A DNA stretch of 64,000 nucleotides from Streptomyces sp. R21 (GCF_041051975.1 NZ_CP163435.1:5427001-5491000), one strand, 5' to 3'; numbered from the stretch's first letter, positions 25,266-33,901 are shown. Notes: generated by a model from the letters alone, not told the origin. Program-made: numbers and translations.

Positions 25266-27068
25266 ATGACGTCCACGCCACGGCCCAGACGCACGTACCG
25301 CATACTCGCCGCAGCCGCAGGCCTCGCCACCGTGGGCGCGCTGGCCGCCGCGATGCCGGCGAGCGCGGGCCAGAGTCAGAGCAAGGGCCCGGGCCACCAC
25401 CCCGGCAGCGGCCGCTACCAGGACGTACAGCTGCTGTCCTTCAACGACCTGCACGGCAACCTGGAGCCGCCGACCGGCTCTTCGGGCCGCGTGACGGAGT
25501 TGCAGGCGGACGGCACCACCAAGACCGTCGACGCGGGCGGCGTGGAGTACCTCGCCACCCACCTGCGCACCGCCCGCAAGGGCAACCCGTACTCGATCAC
25601 CGCCGCCGCCGGCGACATGGTCGGCGCCTCGCCGCTGATCTCCGGGCTCTTCCACGACGAGCCCACCATCGAGGCGCTCAACGACCTCCACCTCGACGTG
25701 ACGTCGGTCGGCAACCACGAGTTCGACGAGGGCGCCAAGGAACTGGCCCGCCTGCAGAACGGCGGCTGCCACCCCACGGACGGCTGTTACAACGACAGCG
25801 AGGAGTTCGAGGGCGCCAACTTCCCCTACCTCGCCGCGAACGTCACCAACGAGAAGACCGGCAAGCCGATCCTCAAGCCCTACTGGGTGTGGAAGAAGAA
25901 CGGCGTCAAGGTCGGCTTCATCGGCGTCACGCTGGAGGGCACGCCGAACATCGTCTCCGCCGACGGCGTCAAGGGCCTGAAGTTCGGCGACGAGGTCGAG
26001 ACGATCAACAAGTACGCCAAGGTGCTCCAGAAGCAGGGCGTGAAGTCGATCGTCGCGCTGATCCACGAGGGCGGCGCGCCCGCGTCGAGCGCCTACAACT
26101 ACGACTGCGACAGTCCGGGCGCCGGTGACGGCATCTCCGGGCCGATCGTCGACATCGCGAAGAACGTGACGCCCGCCGTGGACGCGCTGGTCACCGGCCA
26201 CACCCACCAGGCGTACGCCTGCACCATCCCCGACCCGGCGGGCCACCCCCGCATGGTCACCTCTGCCGCCTCCTTCGGCCGCCTCTACACTGACACGACG
26301 CTGACGTACGACCGACTGACGGGTGACATCGCCCGTACGGCGGTGAAGTCCGCGAACCACGTCGTCACCCGTGACGTGGCCAAGGCCGCCGACATGACGA
26401 GCCTGATCACCAAGTGGAAGACGCTCTCCGCGCCGGTCGCCTCGCGCCCCATCGGCTACATCGGGGGCGAGATCGGCAACACGGGCACCGAGTCCCCGCT
26501 CGGCGACATGATCGCCGACGCACAGCTCGCCTACGCCAAGTCCCTTGATCCGGAAGCCGACTTGGCGCTGATGAACCCGGGCGGCATCCGCGCCGGACTC
26601 ACCTACACGTCCAGCGGCGGCGAGGGCGACGGCGTGGTGACGTACGGCGAGGCGTACACGGTCCAGCCGTTCGCCAACACCGTGAACCTGGTGGACCTCA
26701 CCGGCGCTCAGGTGATCACCGCGCTCCAGCAGCAGGTCAGCGGCAGCAATGAGGCCGCGCCGAAGATCCTCCAGATCTCCGGCGGACTGACGTACACACT
26801 TGACCTGACCAAGACGGGTGCCGCGCGCGTCGTCGCCGACTCGGTCAAGCTGAACGGTGCGGCCATCGACCCGGCCGCCACCTACCGCGTCGCGATGAAC
26901 TCCTTCCTCGCCGGTGGCGGCGACGGCTTCGCCGAACTCGGCAAGGGCGGCCACGTCGTCGTCGGCGGCGACGACCTGGCGGCGTTCGAGGCCTACCTCA
27001 AGGCCAACTCCTCGGCCACGACGCCGTATCCGGTGCCGGCGGCGGACCGGATCACCGTCGTGAAGTAG
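25266..27068 (+). CDS. Secreted 5'-nucleotidase (UshA-like)
   Basis: A 600-residue exported enzyme. A signal peptide ends around AMPASAG. The N-terminal metallophosphoesterase domain carries all metal motifs: FNDLHGN, AGDMVG, SVGNHEFD and TGHTHQAY; the C-terminal 5'-nucleotidase domain has NPGGIRAGL and YGEAYTVQPFANTV for nucleotide binding. It releases phosphate from extracellular nucleotides. In S. coelicolor a homologue of this kind is among the phosphate-starvation secreted enzymes, which fits the phosphate-rich neighbourhood. It is monocistronic by spacing. The ATG follows CTGGGGGGAACC. Confidence 0.93.
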   Translation: MTSTPRPRRTYRILAAAAGLATVGALAAAMPASAGQSQSKGPGHHPGSGRYQDVQLLSFNDLHGNLEPPTGSSGRVTELQADGTTKTVDAGGVEYLATHLRTARKGNPYSITAAAGDMVGASPLISGLFHDEPTIEALNDLHLDVTSVGNHEFDEGAKELARLQNGGCHPTDGCYNDSEEFEGANFPYLAANVTNEKTGKPILKPYWVWKKNGVKVGFIGVTLEGTPNIVSADGVKGLKFGDEVETINKYAKVLQKQGVKSIVALIHEGGAPASSAYNYDCDSPGAGDGISGPIVDIAKNVTPAVDALVTGHTHQAYACTIPDPAGHPRMVTSAASFGRLYTDTTLTYDRLTGDIARTAVKSANHVVTRDVAKAADMTSLITKWKTLSAPVASRPIGYIGGEIGNTGTESPLGDMIADAQLAYAKSLDPEADLALMNPGGIRAGLTYTSSGGEGDGVVTYGEAYTVQPFANTVNLVDLTGAQVITALQQQVSGSNEAAPKILQISGGLTYTLDLTKTGAARVVADSVKLNGAAIDPAATYRVAMNSFLAGGGDGFAELGKGGHVVVGGDDLAAFEAYLKANSSATTPYPVPAADRITVVK

Positions 27069-27145
27069 ATCCGCCGTGGTGAGCTAGATCGCATACGGGC
27101 GGTTGTGGTTGCGGTCAGGGGCGGTACGCATGGTCGGATGAGACG

Positions 27146-28384
27146 ATGCGTACCCCCCACCGCATAACAGCGCAGACCAGTCCAGACCTGAACTATTCAG
27201 GTCAAGGAAATCCAGACTTGAATTATCTGGATCCGTACGAAGAACTCGGCGCCCTCGATCGAGGCCCGCTGGAGGAGTTTCTCCACGAGGACGTGGATAC
27301 GGAGCCCGAGGACGAATGGGCTCCGCCCAATCATCGGCGCGGGTCCCGGCGGCGGCGAAAACGCTTTGCCGGACTGCCGTTCGCGATGAAGGCCGTCGTC
27401 GGGATTCTCACCCTGGCCGCCTTCCTCGGTCTCGCGGACCGCTGGGCCCTGCTGTACGCCGAGCACAAGGCGGCCGACCGGCTGAAGGACCAGCTGCACC
27501 TGACCGCCGCTCCCGAGGTCGAGATCGAGGGCTTTCCGTTCCTCACCCAACTCGCCGACGACCGGCTCGACTCGGTGAAGGTGACCGTGCCGGACGTGGC
27601 GGCGGACCGGGTCACGCTGGCGAAGGTGTCGGCGACCGCGACGGACGTACGCCTCGACAGCGACGGCCCGACCTCCGTGCGCGGCGCCCGTATCCCCGAA
27701 CTGCACGGCGAGGTGCTGCTCTCCTTCGCCGACCTCAACCGCGAACTCGGCGCCTCCCAGGTGACGTTCACCGGAGACGGCCGCGACCGCGTCCGGGCGC
27801 GCGGCACGTTTCCGGTGGCCGGACACGACCTGCGGCTGCGCGCGGACGCCCGCATCAGCCGCGACGGCGAGCGCGGGATCTCGACGCATATCGGCGGAAT
27901 GCGCCTGGACATCGGGGACTTGGCGACGTACCGCCCCGGTGTCCGCGCCTCCGAGGGCCTGCACCTCACCCCCCGCTCCGCCGCACGCCTCGCCAAGGAG
28001 ACCGACAAGGCGAGGGCCCTGCTGTCCGTCCCGGCGATCGTGCACCGGCTCGGCGTCCCGGACGCGGCGGTGCGTGCGGCGCTGCGCGACGACACCCGGT
28101 TGGCGAAGCTGACGGGCTCGGCGCGGTTCGCGCGCCAGGCGATGCGCCTCAACCTCATCGACGTGGCCGTGGGCCACCCCTGGCTGCTCAAGCGCCTCGG
28201 CCTCGACCCGGCCCTCCTCGACGGACTGTCCCAGCTCACCCGTCCCGTCCTCACCGACCAGCTCTCCCTCGGCTTCCGGCTGCCGCACCCGGCGGACGGC
28301 GATGTGCGTCTGCGGGACGTGCGGGTGGAGAAGGACGGGATCCGGGTGCGGGTGACGGGGTCTTCCCTGAAGATCGGGAAGTGA
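27146..28384 (+). CDS. DUF2993 membrane-anchored protein (copy 1)
   Basis: A 412-residue protein: a charged cytoplasmic N-terminus, a basic run (RRGSRRRRKR), one membrane span near residue 80, then a DUF2993 domain opening with EIEGFPFLTQL. Mycobacterial relatives (LmeA) bind phospholipid outside the membrane. The start is doubtful: bases 27185-27232 within the first 30 codons are AT-rich with two palindromes and codons unlike the rest, so translation may begin further in, for example at the ATG at 27386. A shorter paralogue lies at 39917. Confidence 0.75.
   Translation: MRTPHRITAQTSPDLNYSGQGNPDLNYLDPYEELGALDRGPLEEFLHEDVDTEPEDEWAPPNHRRGSRRRRKRFAGLPFAMKAVVGILTLAAFLGLADRWALLYAEHKAADRLKDQLHLTAAPEVEIEGFPFLTQLADDRLDSVKVTVPDVAADRVTLAKVSATATDVRLDSDGPTSVRGARIPELHGEVLLSFADLNRELGASQVTFTGDGRDRVRARGTFPVAGHDLRLRADARISRDGERGISTHIGGMRLDIGDLATYRPGVRASEGLHLTPRSAARLAKETDKARALLSVPAIVHRLGVPDAAVRAALRDDTRLAKLTGSARFARQAMRLNLIDVAVGHPWLLKRLGLDPALLDGLSQLTRPVLTDQLSLGFRLPHPADGDVRLRDVRVEKDGIRVRVTGSSLKIGK
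27185..27232. promoter_or_regulatory. AT-rich double palindrome at the DUF2993 gene start
   Basis: GACCTGAA-CTA-TTCAGGTC (27185-27203) is a perfect 8-base-arm inverted repeat. It is followed by ATCCAGA-9-TCTGGAT (27210-27232). The two blocks are also imperfect direct copies of each other. The AT content is far above the surroundings, suggesting a regulator site or promoter rather than coding sequence. Confidence 0.5.
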
Positions 28385-28611
28385 ATCAGCCTGGCAATTG
28401 GCTTGGTAAATTCCAAGTGAGGGCTGTAATAAACCCTGTGTGAAGTGGGTGTCGGTTCCCTGAGTCGCCTGAAAATTGTCTCAGTCGCAATTCATTCAAG
28501 TGTAAGGGGAATTGGCGATTTCCGGGTCCCGGCTCCCGTAGTGTTTTCCATGTCGAAAGCGAACAGCGCAGACGGCAAAGGGAATTCACCCGCAGGAAGA
28601 AGGAGAACCTC
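28385..28611. other. AT-rich promoter region of the basic peptide gene
   Basis: This 227-base gap is AT-rich for this genome and contains no gene. It has a small inverted repeat, CTTGG-TAAATT-CCAAG near 28402, and GGGAATT-like repeats near 28505 and 28580. It probably carries a strong dedicated promoter for the downstream peptide. Confidence 0.5.
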
Positions 28612-28764
28612 ATGAGCTTCCACAAGGTCGCCCCCGTCAAGCACAACCGCAAGCCCGCCGCCCCGAAGCAGGCCGCTCGCCGTCAGCCGGCGAAGCACAC
28701 CGCTCCGGCCGCGAAGGCCACCAACAGCCGTCCGGTCTCCGCCAAGGGCGGCAAGGGCTGCTGA
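28612..28764 (+). CDS. 50-residue strongly basic peptide
   Basis: A short gene with all the marks of being real: a strong AAGGAG site 6 bases before the ATG, GC-biased third positions, an AT-rich promoter region and its own terminator 10 bases after the stop. The product has about 14 Lys/Arg, several His and Pro/Ala, almost no acidic residues, no signal sequence or membrane span, and ends SAKGGKGC with a single terminal Cys. I do not recognise it. It could be a nucleic-acid-binding or ribosome-associated peptide, or a precursor peptide given the ABC exporter 98 bases downstream. Confidence 0.72.
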   Translation: MSFHKVAPVKHNRKPAAPKQAARRQPAKHTAPAAKATNSRPVSAKGGKGC

Positions 28765-28773
28765 CACCCCCTT

Positions 28774-28821
28774 CGAGGCGGGCCCCGGCGTGACGACGCC
28801 GAGGCCCGCCTCGGGCGTTTT
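28774..28821 (+). terminator. Rho-independent terminator after the basic peptide gene
   Basis: An 11-base stem (CGAGGCGGGCC at 28774-28784 with GGCCCGCCTCG at 28803-28813) encloses a smaller GGCG/CGCC stem and is followed by GGGCGTTTT. This classical terminator makes the peptide gene a separate transcript from the ABC gene after it. Confidence 0.85.
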
Positions 28822-28861
28822 CCGAGCAGGGCGGGAAGGAAAGGGAAGGGAAGGTAAGGAA

Positions 28862-30628
28862 ATGCGGGAAGTCCGGGAGGCGTTCGCGCGCTTCTGGCCG
28901 TTGACGCGCGGCGACCGCAAATGGCTGGTGCTGATCATCGGCTGCGTGATCGCGGCAGCGCTCGCCGAGACCGCGTCGATCCTGCTTTTCGCGGAGCTGA
29001 CCGACCACGCCCTGAAGGCCGGTTCGGTCTCCGCGTTCTGGGGGCCGGCCGGAGCCTGGCTGGGAGTCGCCGCGCTCGGCGCGCTCGTCGGCTATTTCGG
29101 CAACTCGCTCGCCGTGTGGACCGCGGAGAGATTCGTGCTGCGCCTGCGCGCGAGCGTGTTCCGGCACGTCCAGGACCTGCCGCCGGACTTCTTCCAGCGG
29201 CACCGCCAGGGCGACCTGGTGGAACGTCTGACCGGTGACGTCGAGGCCATCGAGCAGATGGTCGTCTCGGGAGTGGTGGGGACGGTCTCGGCCCTCTTCT
29301 CGGCGGTCTTCTACTCCGCCGCCGCCCTCTGGCTGCGCTGGGACCTCGCCCTCGTCACCTTCCTCCTCGCCCCCCTCTTCCTGCTCGCCGCCCGCCGCTT
29401 CGCCGGCCGGATCAAGAAGGCGTCCCAGGACGAGCGGGCCGCCGACGGCGCGATCACCTCGGTCGTCGAGGAGTCCCTCGGCAACGTCGTCCTCACTCAG
29501 GCGTACAACCGCCGCGCCGCCGAGGAGAAGCGCCTCGACCGAGAGGCGCGCGCCTGGCTGCGGGCCTCCGTGCGCGGGGCGCGGGCGAGCGAGATGTACG
29601 AGCAGTTCGTGGAGGTCGTCGAGACGCTCTGCGTCCTCGCCGTCATCGGACTCGGTGCCTGGGAGATCTCCCAAGGGCGCATGTCACTCGGCCAGTTGCT
29701 CGCGTTCGCCGCCTTCCTCGGCTATCTCTACCCGCCGATCCGCAACCTCGGCCAGCTCGGCCTGACGCTCACCGCCGCCACCGCCGGAGCGGAACGGCTC
29801 CAGGAGATCCTGGACGCCGAGCCCGCCGTACGCGACCCCGCCGAACCGGTCCGCCCCAGGCCCGTCCGCGGCTGGGTCAGCTTCCACGGCACCTCGTTCC
29901 GCTACCCGGGCGCGCACCGCGACTCCCTCCACGACGTGACGTTCAGCGCGGGCCCCGGCGAACTCGTCCTCGTCACCGGCCCGAGCGGCGCCGGGAAATC
30001 GACCCTCTCCAAGCTCCTCACCCGCTTCTACGACCCGTCCACCGGCGTGATCTGCCTCGACGGCGTCCCGCTGACCGACGTACCCCTGGAGTTCCTGCGC
30101 GAGAACGTGGCCCTGCTGCCCCAGGAGACGCTGATCCTGCACGGCACCATCCGCGAGAACATCGCGTGCGGACGGCCGGGCGCGACGGACGAGGAGATCG
30201 TCGGTGCGGCGGGGGAGGCGGCGGCACACGACTTCATCAGCGCACTTCCGCACGGGTACGACACCGAGATCGCCCCCGGCACGGCCGCCCTCTCCGGCGG
30301 CCAGCTCCAGCGCATCGCCATCGCCCGCGCCATGCTCCGCCGCGCCCCCGTCCTGGTCCTCGACGAACCGACCGCCGGCCTCGACGCGATCGCCGCCCGC
30401 CAGGTGGTCCAGCCCCTGCGCCGCCTGATGTCCGGCCGTACGACGCTGATGATCACCCACGACCTCAGCCTCGCCCCCGACGCCCACCGCATCCTCGTCG
30501 TGGACGGCGGCCGCCTGGTGGAGGCGGGCACGCACGAGGAGCTGATGGCGAGGGCAGGGGTGTACGCGCGACTCGCGTCGCCGCCCGAGCTCGACGTACT
30601 TGCGTTCGGTGGTATCCCCTTCGAGTGA
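28862..30628 (+). CDS. ABC exporter, fused membrane and ATPase domains
   Basis: A 588-residue half-transporter that should work as a homodimer. Six spans fill residues ~20-300, then the ATPase domain: Walker A GPSGAGKST, Q-loop LPQET, signature LSGGQLQRIAIA, Walker B VLVLDEP, and switch His in ITHDLSL. There is no N-terminal peptidase domain. The type exports lipids, drugs or peptides. The ATG at 28862 follows a run of GGAAGG repeats. The start sits 41 bases after the basic peptide's terminator. Substrate unknown. Confidence 0.9.
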   Translation: MREVREAFARFWPLTRGDRKWLVLIIGCVIAAALAETASILLFAELTDHALKAGSVSAFWGPAGAWLGVAALGALVGYFGNSLAVWTAERFVLRLRASVFRHVQDLPPDFFQRHRQGDLVERLTGDVEAIEQMVVSGVVGTVSALFSAVFYSAAALWLRWDLALVTFLLAPLFLLAARRFAGRIKKASQDERAADGAITSVVEESLGNVVLTQAYNRRAAEEKRLDREARAWLRASVRGARASEMYEQFVEVVETLCVLAVIGLGAWEISQGRMSLGQLLAFAAFLGYLYPPIRNLGQLGLTLTAATAGAERLQEILDAEPAVRDPAEPVRPRPVRGWVSFHGTSFRYPGAHRDSLHDVTFSAGPGELVLVTGPSGAGKSTLSKLLTRFYDPSTGVICLDGVPLTDVPLEFLRENVALLPQETLILHGTIRENIACGRPGATDEEIVGAAGEAAAHDFISALPHGYDTEIAPGTAALSGGQLQRIAIARAMLRRAPVLVLDEPTAGLDAIAARQVVQPLRRLMSGRTTLMITHDLSLAPDAHRILVVDGGRLVEAGTHEELMARAGVYARLASPPELDVLAFGGIPFE

Positions 30629-30669
30629 TGCCGCCTCTCGGGGGCCTGTGGCTGCTCTATGGTGAATCC

Positions 30670-30957
30670 ATGGCTCAGTACACAACCATCCAGGTGTCCA
30701 AAGAAGCTCGTGATCATCTTGCCCAGGTGGCCAAGGAGCGGGGACTGACGCTGGGGCAGCTCGTCGAGCAGCTCGCGGCGACGCAGCCGACTGCCGAGCA
30801 GATCGCTGAGCGCGTGGCTGCCGCGCGCAAAGTCCTGCGTGAGCGAATGGGTTGCACTCTCACCGACGAGGAATTCGACAACGGGCCGGACGTCCTGGCG
30901 AATGTGTACGCGATGGCGGCGGAGAAGGCCCACGCCCAGCGAGGGCAGGCTGCGTGA
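30670..30957 (+). CDS. Antitoxin of a VapBC-like module
   Basis: A 95-residue protein whose first 35 residues (TTIQVSKEARDHLAQVAKERGLTLGQLVEQL) look like a ribbon-helix-helix or Arc-type DNA-binding domain, followed by a helical, acidic tail suited to wrap a toxin. Its stop overlaps the GTG of the next gene by four bases, the usual antitoxin-toxin coupling. It should repress its own promoter and neutralise the toxin. The promoter lies in the short gap after the ABC gene. Confidence 0.78.
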   Translation: MAQYTTIQVSKEARDHLAQVAKERGLTLGQLVEQLAATQPTAEQIAERVAAARKVLRERMGCTLTDEEFDNGPDVLANVYAMAAEKAHAQRGQAA

Positions 30958-31352
30958 TCATCCTCGACACCAGTGCGGCAACCGCGCTCACGCAGGGGCA
31001 CAACGCCCTGCACCGCTTGGTGGACAAGGTCGCGCATACGCCGGGTGACTGGCTCCATGTCCCGGCTCTGTGCCTCATGCGTGCGGAGGAGAGTGACGAA
31101 GGAGCCGCGAGCAAGCTGCTGGCACTGCAGGGGATCATGGTCGACCCGCTCGGTCAGACGGCGGCGGCCGCGGTCGGCGCGATGGTGCGCGACGGTTGGG
31201 GCGGCGCGGATGCCTGCCACACGATCTACGTTGCGACGCCGCACCTGGAGACCGGCGGCATGTCCATCATCCTGACGGGGCGCGAGGACGACTATCCGCC
31301 GGGCTTCCTCACCGTCGACATCGACTCCCCTGGAATGCTCGGCTTCCACTGA
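30954..31352 (+). CDS. Putative PIN-domain toxin (VapC-like)
   Basis: A 132-residue protein beginning MIILDTSAATAL, the typical first strand and catalytic Asp of PIN ribonucleases. MRAEESDE in the middle and GGADACHT near residue 85 offer the next acidic residues, and ILTGREDDYPPG corresponds to the final acidic loop. It is divergent, so PIN membership is inferred from motif order. VapC toxins cut tRNA or rRNA. Translation is coupled to the antitoxin. The pair sits in an otherwise conserved region and may be acquired. Confidence 0.7.
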   Translation: MIILDTSAATALTQGHNALHRLVDKVAHTPGDWLHVPALCLMRAEESDEGAASKLLALQGIMVDPLGQTAAAAVGAMVRDGWGGADACHTIYVATPHLETGGMSIILTGREDDYPPGFLTVDIDSPGMLGFH

Positions 31353-31376
31353 GCCCCGGTCGAGGAGCCGAACCGG

Positions 31377-32852
31377 CTAAGGCATCTCCGGCGGAGCCGT
31401 AGGCGCTCCCGGCAGCCGTACCGTCGCGACAGTCCCGCCGCCCTCCGCGCGGGCCAGGGCGACCGTGCCGCCCGCCTGTTCCACCGTCCGCGCGACGATC
31501 GACAGACCCAGGCCCGAGCCCGGCAGGGCCCGCGCGCTCGGGGAGCGCCAGAAGCGGTCGAAGACGTGGGGGAGTTCGTCCTCGGGGATGCCGGGGCCGT
31601 GGTCGCGGACCGTTAGTTTGCCGTCCTTGAGTACGAGGTCGATCGTGCCGCCCTCGGGGCTGAACTTCACTGCGTTGTCGAGGATGTTGACGATCGCCCG
31701 TTCCAGCGCAGTCGGCTCCGCCCGGACATACCAGGGCTGTACGTCCGCCGTGATCGACAGCTCCGGCCCGCGCAGACGCGCCCGGCGCAGCGCCGACTCG
31801 ACGATGTCCTGCAGCGCGACCACCTGCAGCGTGTTCGCCTGCTGACCCGCGTCCGACCGCGACAGCGTCTGCAAGTCGCCGATCAGCGCGGCCAGTTCGG
31901 TCATCTGCGCCTTGACGGAGGCGAGCAGCGCCTTGCGGTCCGCCTCGGGGATCGGGCGGCCCGTCTCCTCGCTGCGGGTGAGGAGTTCGATGTTGGTGCG
32001 GAGGGAGGTGAGGGGGGTGCGGAGTTCGTGACCGGCGTCGGCGATGAGTTGTTGTTGCAGCTCACGGGAGTTGGCGAGGGACTCCGTCATCGAGTTGAAG
32101 GACCGGGAGAGGCGGGCGACCTCATCCTCGCTGGCCTCCTCGACGGGGATCCGCACGGAGAGGTCTTCCGTGCGGGCCACGTGTTCCACGGCCTCTGTGA
32201 GCTTGTCGACCGGGCGGAGCCCTGCGCGGGCCACGGCGAGACCGGCGGCTCCGGCGCCGACGACTCCGATGCCGGAGACGAGGAGCAGGAGGAGGGCCAG
32301 CTCGTTGAGGGTGGAGTTGGTGCCCTTGAGGGGGTAGGCGTACAGGATCGCGTAGCCCTGGACCAGCGAGCGGTTACCGGGTCCGTTGTCGATGATCAGG
32401 GGAACCGTCAACACCCGCACCGGATTGCCCTTGATGTCAGTGCCGTTGCGAAGGGTCCCCTTGTTGTCGGTCGAGTTGTTGGCGATGTTCGTGTCGCTGC
32501 CGGTGACCTTGACCTTGCCGGGTGAGCTTTTGAAAATGCAGGACTTGCCGTTCGGTTTGACCAACTGGGTGTAGTACTGGGACGGCACGCGCCAGTCCCC
32601 CACGGTCGTCGACGACTGGTCGGACTGGTCAGACTCGTCGCAGGAGTCGATGCCGTTGAGGATGGCGGGCGACTGTGGGCGGCTCGCCGCCGTCGTCAAG
32701 TCGTCGCGGATCTCGTCGTACAGCTTCCCGCGCACGATGAACCAGCACGTCACCGAAACCGCCGCCACAGCGAAAGCCACCGCCGCCGCGACCAGGATCG
32801 CCAAGCGCGACCTGATCGGAAGGGAGCGGAACCGGCGGAGCACGGTGCTCAC
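31377..32852 (-). CDS. Sensor histidine kinase (MprB-like)
   Basis: A 491-residue membrane kinase: first span at ~18-40, an extracytoplasmic sensor of ~140 residues with a Cys-containing region, second span at ~185-208, HAMP, then HisKA with the phosphorylated His275 in ADAGHELRTPL and an ATPase domain with the N and G boxes (NILDNAVKF, DHGPGIP, GSGLGLSIV). Its start overlaps the regulator's stop by four bases. With the response regulator and the HtrA-like protease it resembles the mycobacterial MprAB-PepD envelope-stress set. Confidence 0.92.
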   Translation of the reverse strand: MSTVLRRFRSLPIRSRLAILVAAAVAFAVAAVSVTCWFIVRGKLYDEIRDDLTTAASRPQSPAILNGIDSCDESDQSDQSSTTVGDWRVPSQYYTQLVKPNGKSCIFKSSPGKVKVTGSDTNIANNSTDNKGTLRNGTDIKGNPVRVLTVPLIIDNGPGNRSLVQGYAILYAYPLKGTNSTLNELALLLLLVSGIGVVGAGAAGLAVARAGLRPVDKLTEAVEHVARTEDLSVRIPVEEASEDEVARLSRSFNSMTESLANSRELQQQLIADAGHELRTPLTSLRTNIELLTRSEETGRPIPEADRKALLASVKAQMTELAALIGDLQTLSRSDAGQQANTLQVVALQDIVESALRRARLRGPELSITADVQPWYVRAEPTALERAIVNILDNAVKFSPEGGTIDLVLKDGKLTVRDHGPGIPEDELPHVFDRFWRSPSARALPGSGLGLSIVARTVEQAGGTVALARAEGGGTVATVRLPGAPTAPPEMP

Positions 32853-33580
32853 TCCGCGCCGCCCGATCGCAGCACGTACCCCACACCCCGCACCGTGTGG
32901 ACAAGACGTGGCTCGCCGCCCGCCTCGGTCTTGCGGCGCAGGTACATGACGTACACGTCGAGCGAGTTCGAGGACGGCTCGAAGTCGAAGCCCCAGACCG
33001 CCTTGAGGATCTGTTCGCGCGTGAGGACCTGGCGCGGGTGGGCGAGGAACATCTCCAGGAGGGTGAATTCCGTGCGGGTCAGCTCCACCGAACGGCCGCC
33101 GCGCGTGACCTCGCGGGTCGAGAGGTCCATGCGGAGGTCGCCGAAGGTGAGGGCGTCGTCGTCGGGGGCGGCGCCCGCCGCGGCGGCGTACGAGCTGCGT
33201 CGCAGCAGCGCGCGGACCCGGGCGAACAGCTCGTCCAGCTCGAACGGCTTGACGAGGTAGTCGTCGGCGCCCGCGTCGAGCCCGGTCACGCGGTCGCCGA
33301 CCGTGTCGCGGGCGGTGAGCATGAGGATCGGGGTGGTGGTGCCCGCGCCGCGCATCCGGCGGGCCGCCGTCAGGCCGTCCATCCTCGGCATCTGGATGTC
33401 CAGGACGACGAGGTCGGGCTGGTACGCGGTCGCCTTCTCCAGGGCGTCCGCGCCGTCCACGGCGACCTCGGTGCCGTACCCCTCGAAGGCGAGGCTGCGC
33501 TGCAGGGCTTCGCGCACCGCGGGCTCGTCGTCGACGATCAGAATGCGCTGGGGTTCACGGTCGCCTTCGGCGGGGCTCAT
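32849..33580 (-). CDS. OmpR-family response regulator (MprA-like)
   Basis: A 243-residue regulator: receiver domain with acidic pocket DDE and phosphorylated Asp61 (VVLDIQMP), conserved Thr and Lys (LTAR, VKPF), then a winged helix ending VRGVGYVLR. It is the first gene of the pair with the kinase. Tandem 15-base repeats 75-104 bases before its start are a likely binding site for itself. It presumably controls the protease gene upstream as well. Confidence 0.93.
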   Translation of the reverse strand: MSPAEGDREPQRILIVDDEPAVREALQRSLAFEGYGTEVAVDGADALEKATAYQPDLVVLDIQMPRMDGLTAARRMRGAGTTTPILMLTARDTVGDRVTGLDAGADDYLVKPFELDELFARVRALLRRSSYAAAAGAAPDDDALTFGDLRMDLSTREVTRGGRSVELTRTEFTLLEMFLAHPRQVLTREQILKAVWGFDFEPSSNSLDVYVMYLRRKTEAGGEPRLVHTVRGVGYVLRSGGAE

Positions 33581-33654
33581 GGGCGTTCTGTTCCTCGGGT
33601 GGGCTGGGTACGGGGCGCTTTCAGCCTCGCACGTTTCCGGGCCGTTCAGTCAGG

Positions 33655-33684
33655 GATCAACCTCGTACGGATCAGCCTCGTACG
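33655..33684 (-). promoter_or_regulatory. Tandem 15-base repeats upstream of the response regulator
   Basis: GATCAACCTCGTACG (33655-33669) is followed directly by GATCAGCCTCGTACG (33670-33684), one mismatch apart. A weaker third copy, TTTCAGCCTCGCACG, lies at 33619-33633. Direct repeats of this sort suit an OmpR-type dimer, so this may be an autoregulation site. It overlaps the end of the small gene at 33672. Confidence 0.55.
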
Positions 33685-33863
33685 ACGGTACGGCGGCGGG
33701 CCGGGGACCGGCGGGAGGAGCGGGCGGCAGCCGTCGTGGCCACCTCGGGAGCCCGCGCCACCGGCGCGTGCAGCTCGCGGGCCACCTCCAGAGCCAGGCC
33801 GAACCCGGCCGGGTCGCCGCCGACGGCGGTGTGCGTGACGCTCTTGATCAGCTTGTTGGTCAT
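33672..33863 (-). CDS. Small protein downstream of the protease gene
   Basis: A 63-residue protein with an excellent AGGAGG site 5 bases before the ATG at 33863. It reads MTNKLIKSVTHTAVGGD followed by a helical stretch and an Arg-rich end. No span or known domain. It lies 38 bases after the HtrA-like gene on the same strand and is likely co-transcribed with it. I recall similar short genes in Streptomyces. Function unknown. Confidence 0.65.
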   Translation of the reverse strand: MTNKLIKSVTHTAVGGDPAGFGLALEVARELHAPVARAPEVATTAAARSSRRSPARRRTVVRG

Positions 33864-33901
33864 GTCGACCTCCTGAGGTCGTAGAAGGGGGCCAGGGAGA
33901 T

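Noticed and set aside
28612..30628. Basic peptide and ABC gene as a lanthipeptide or bacteriocin operon
   Set aside because: No modification enzyme is present, the exporter lacks a peptidase domain, and a terminator separates the two; export of the peptide remains only a possibility.
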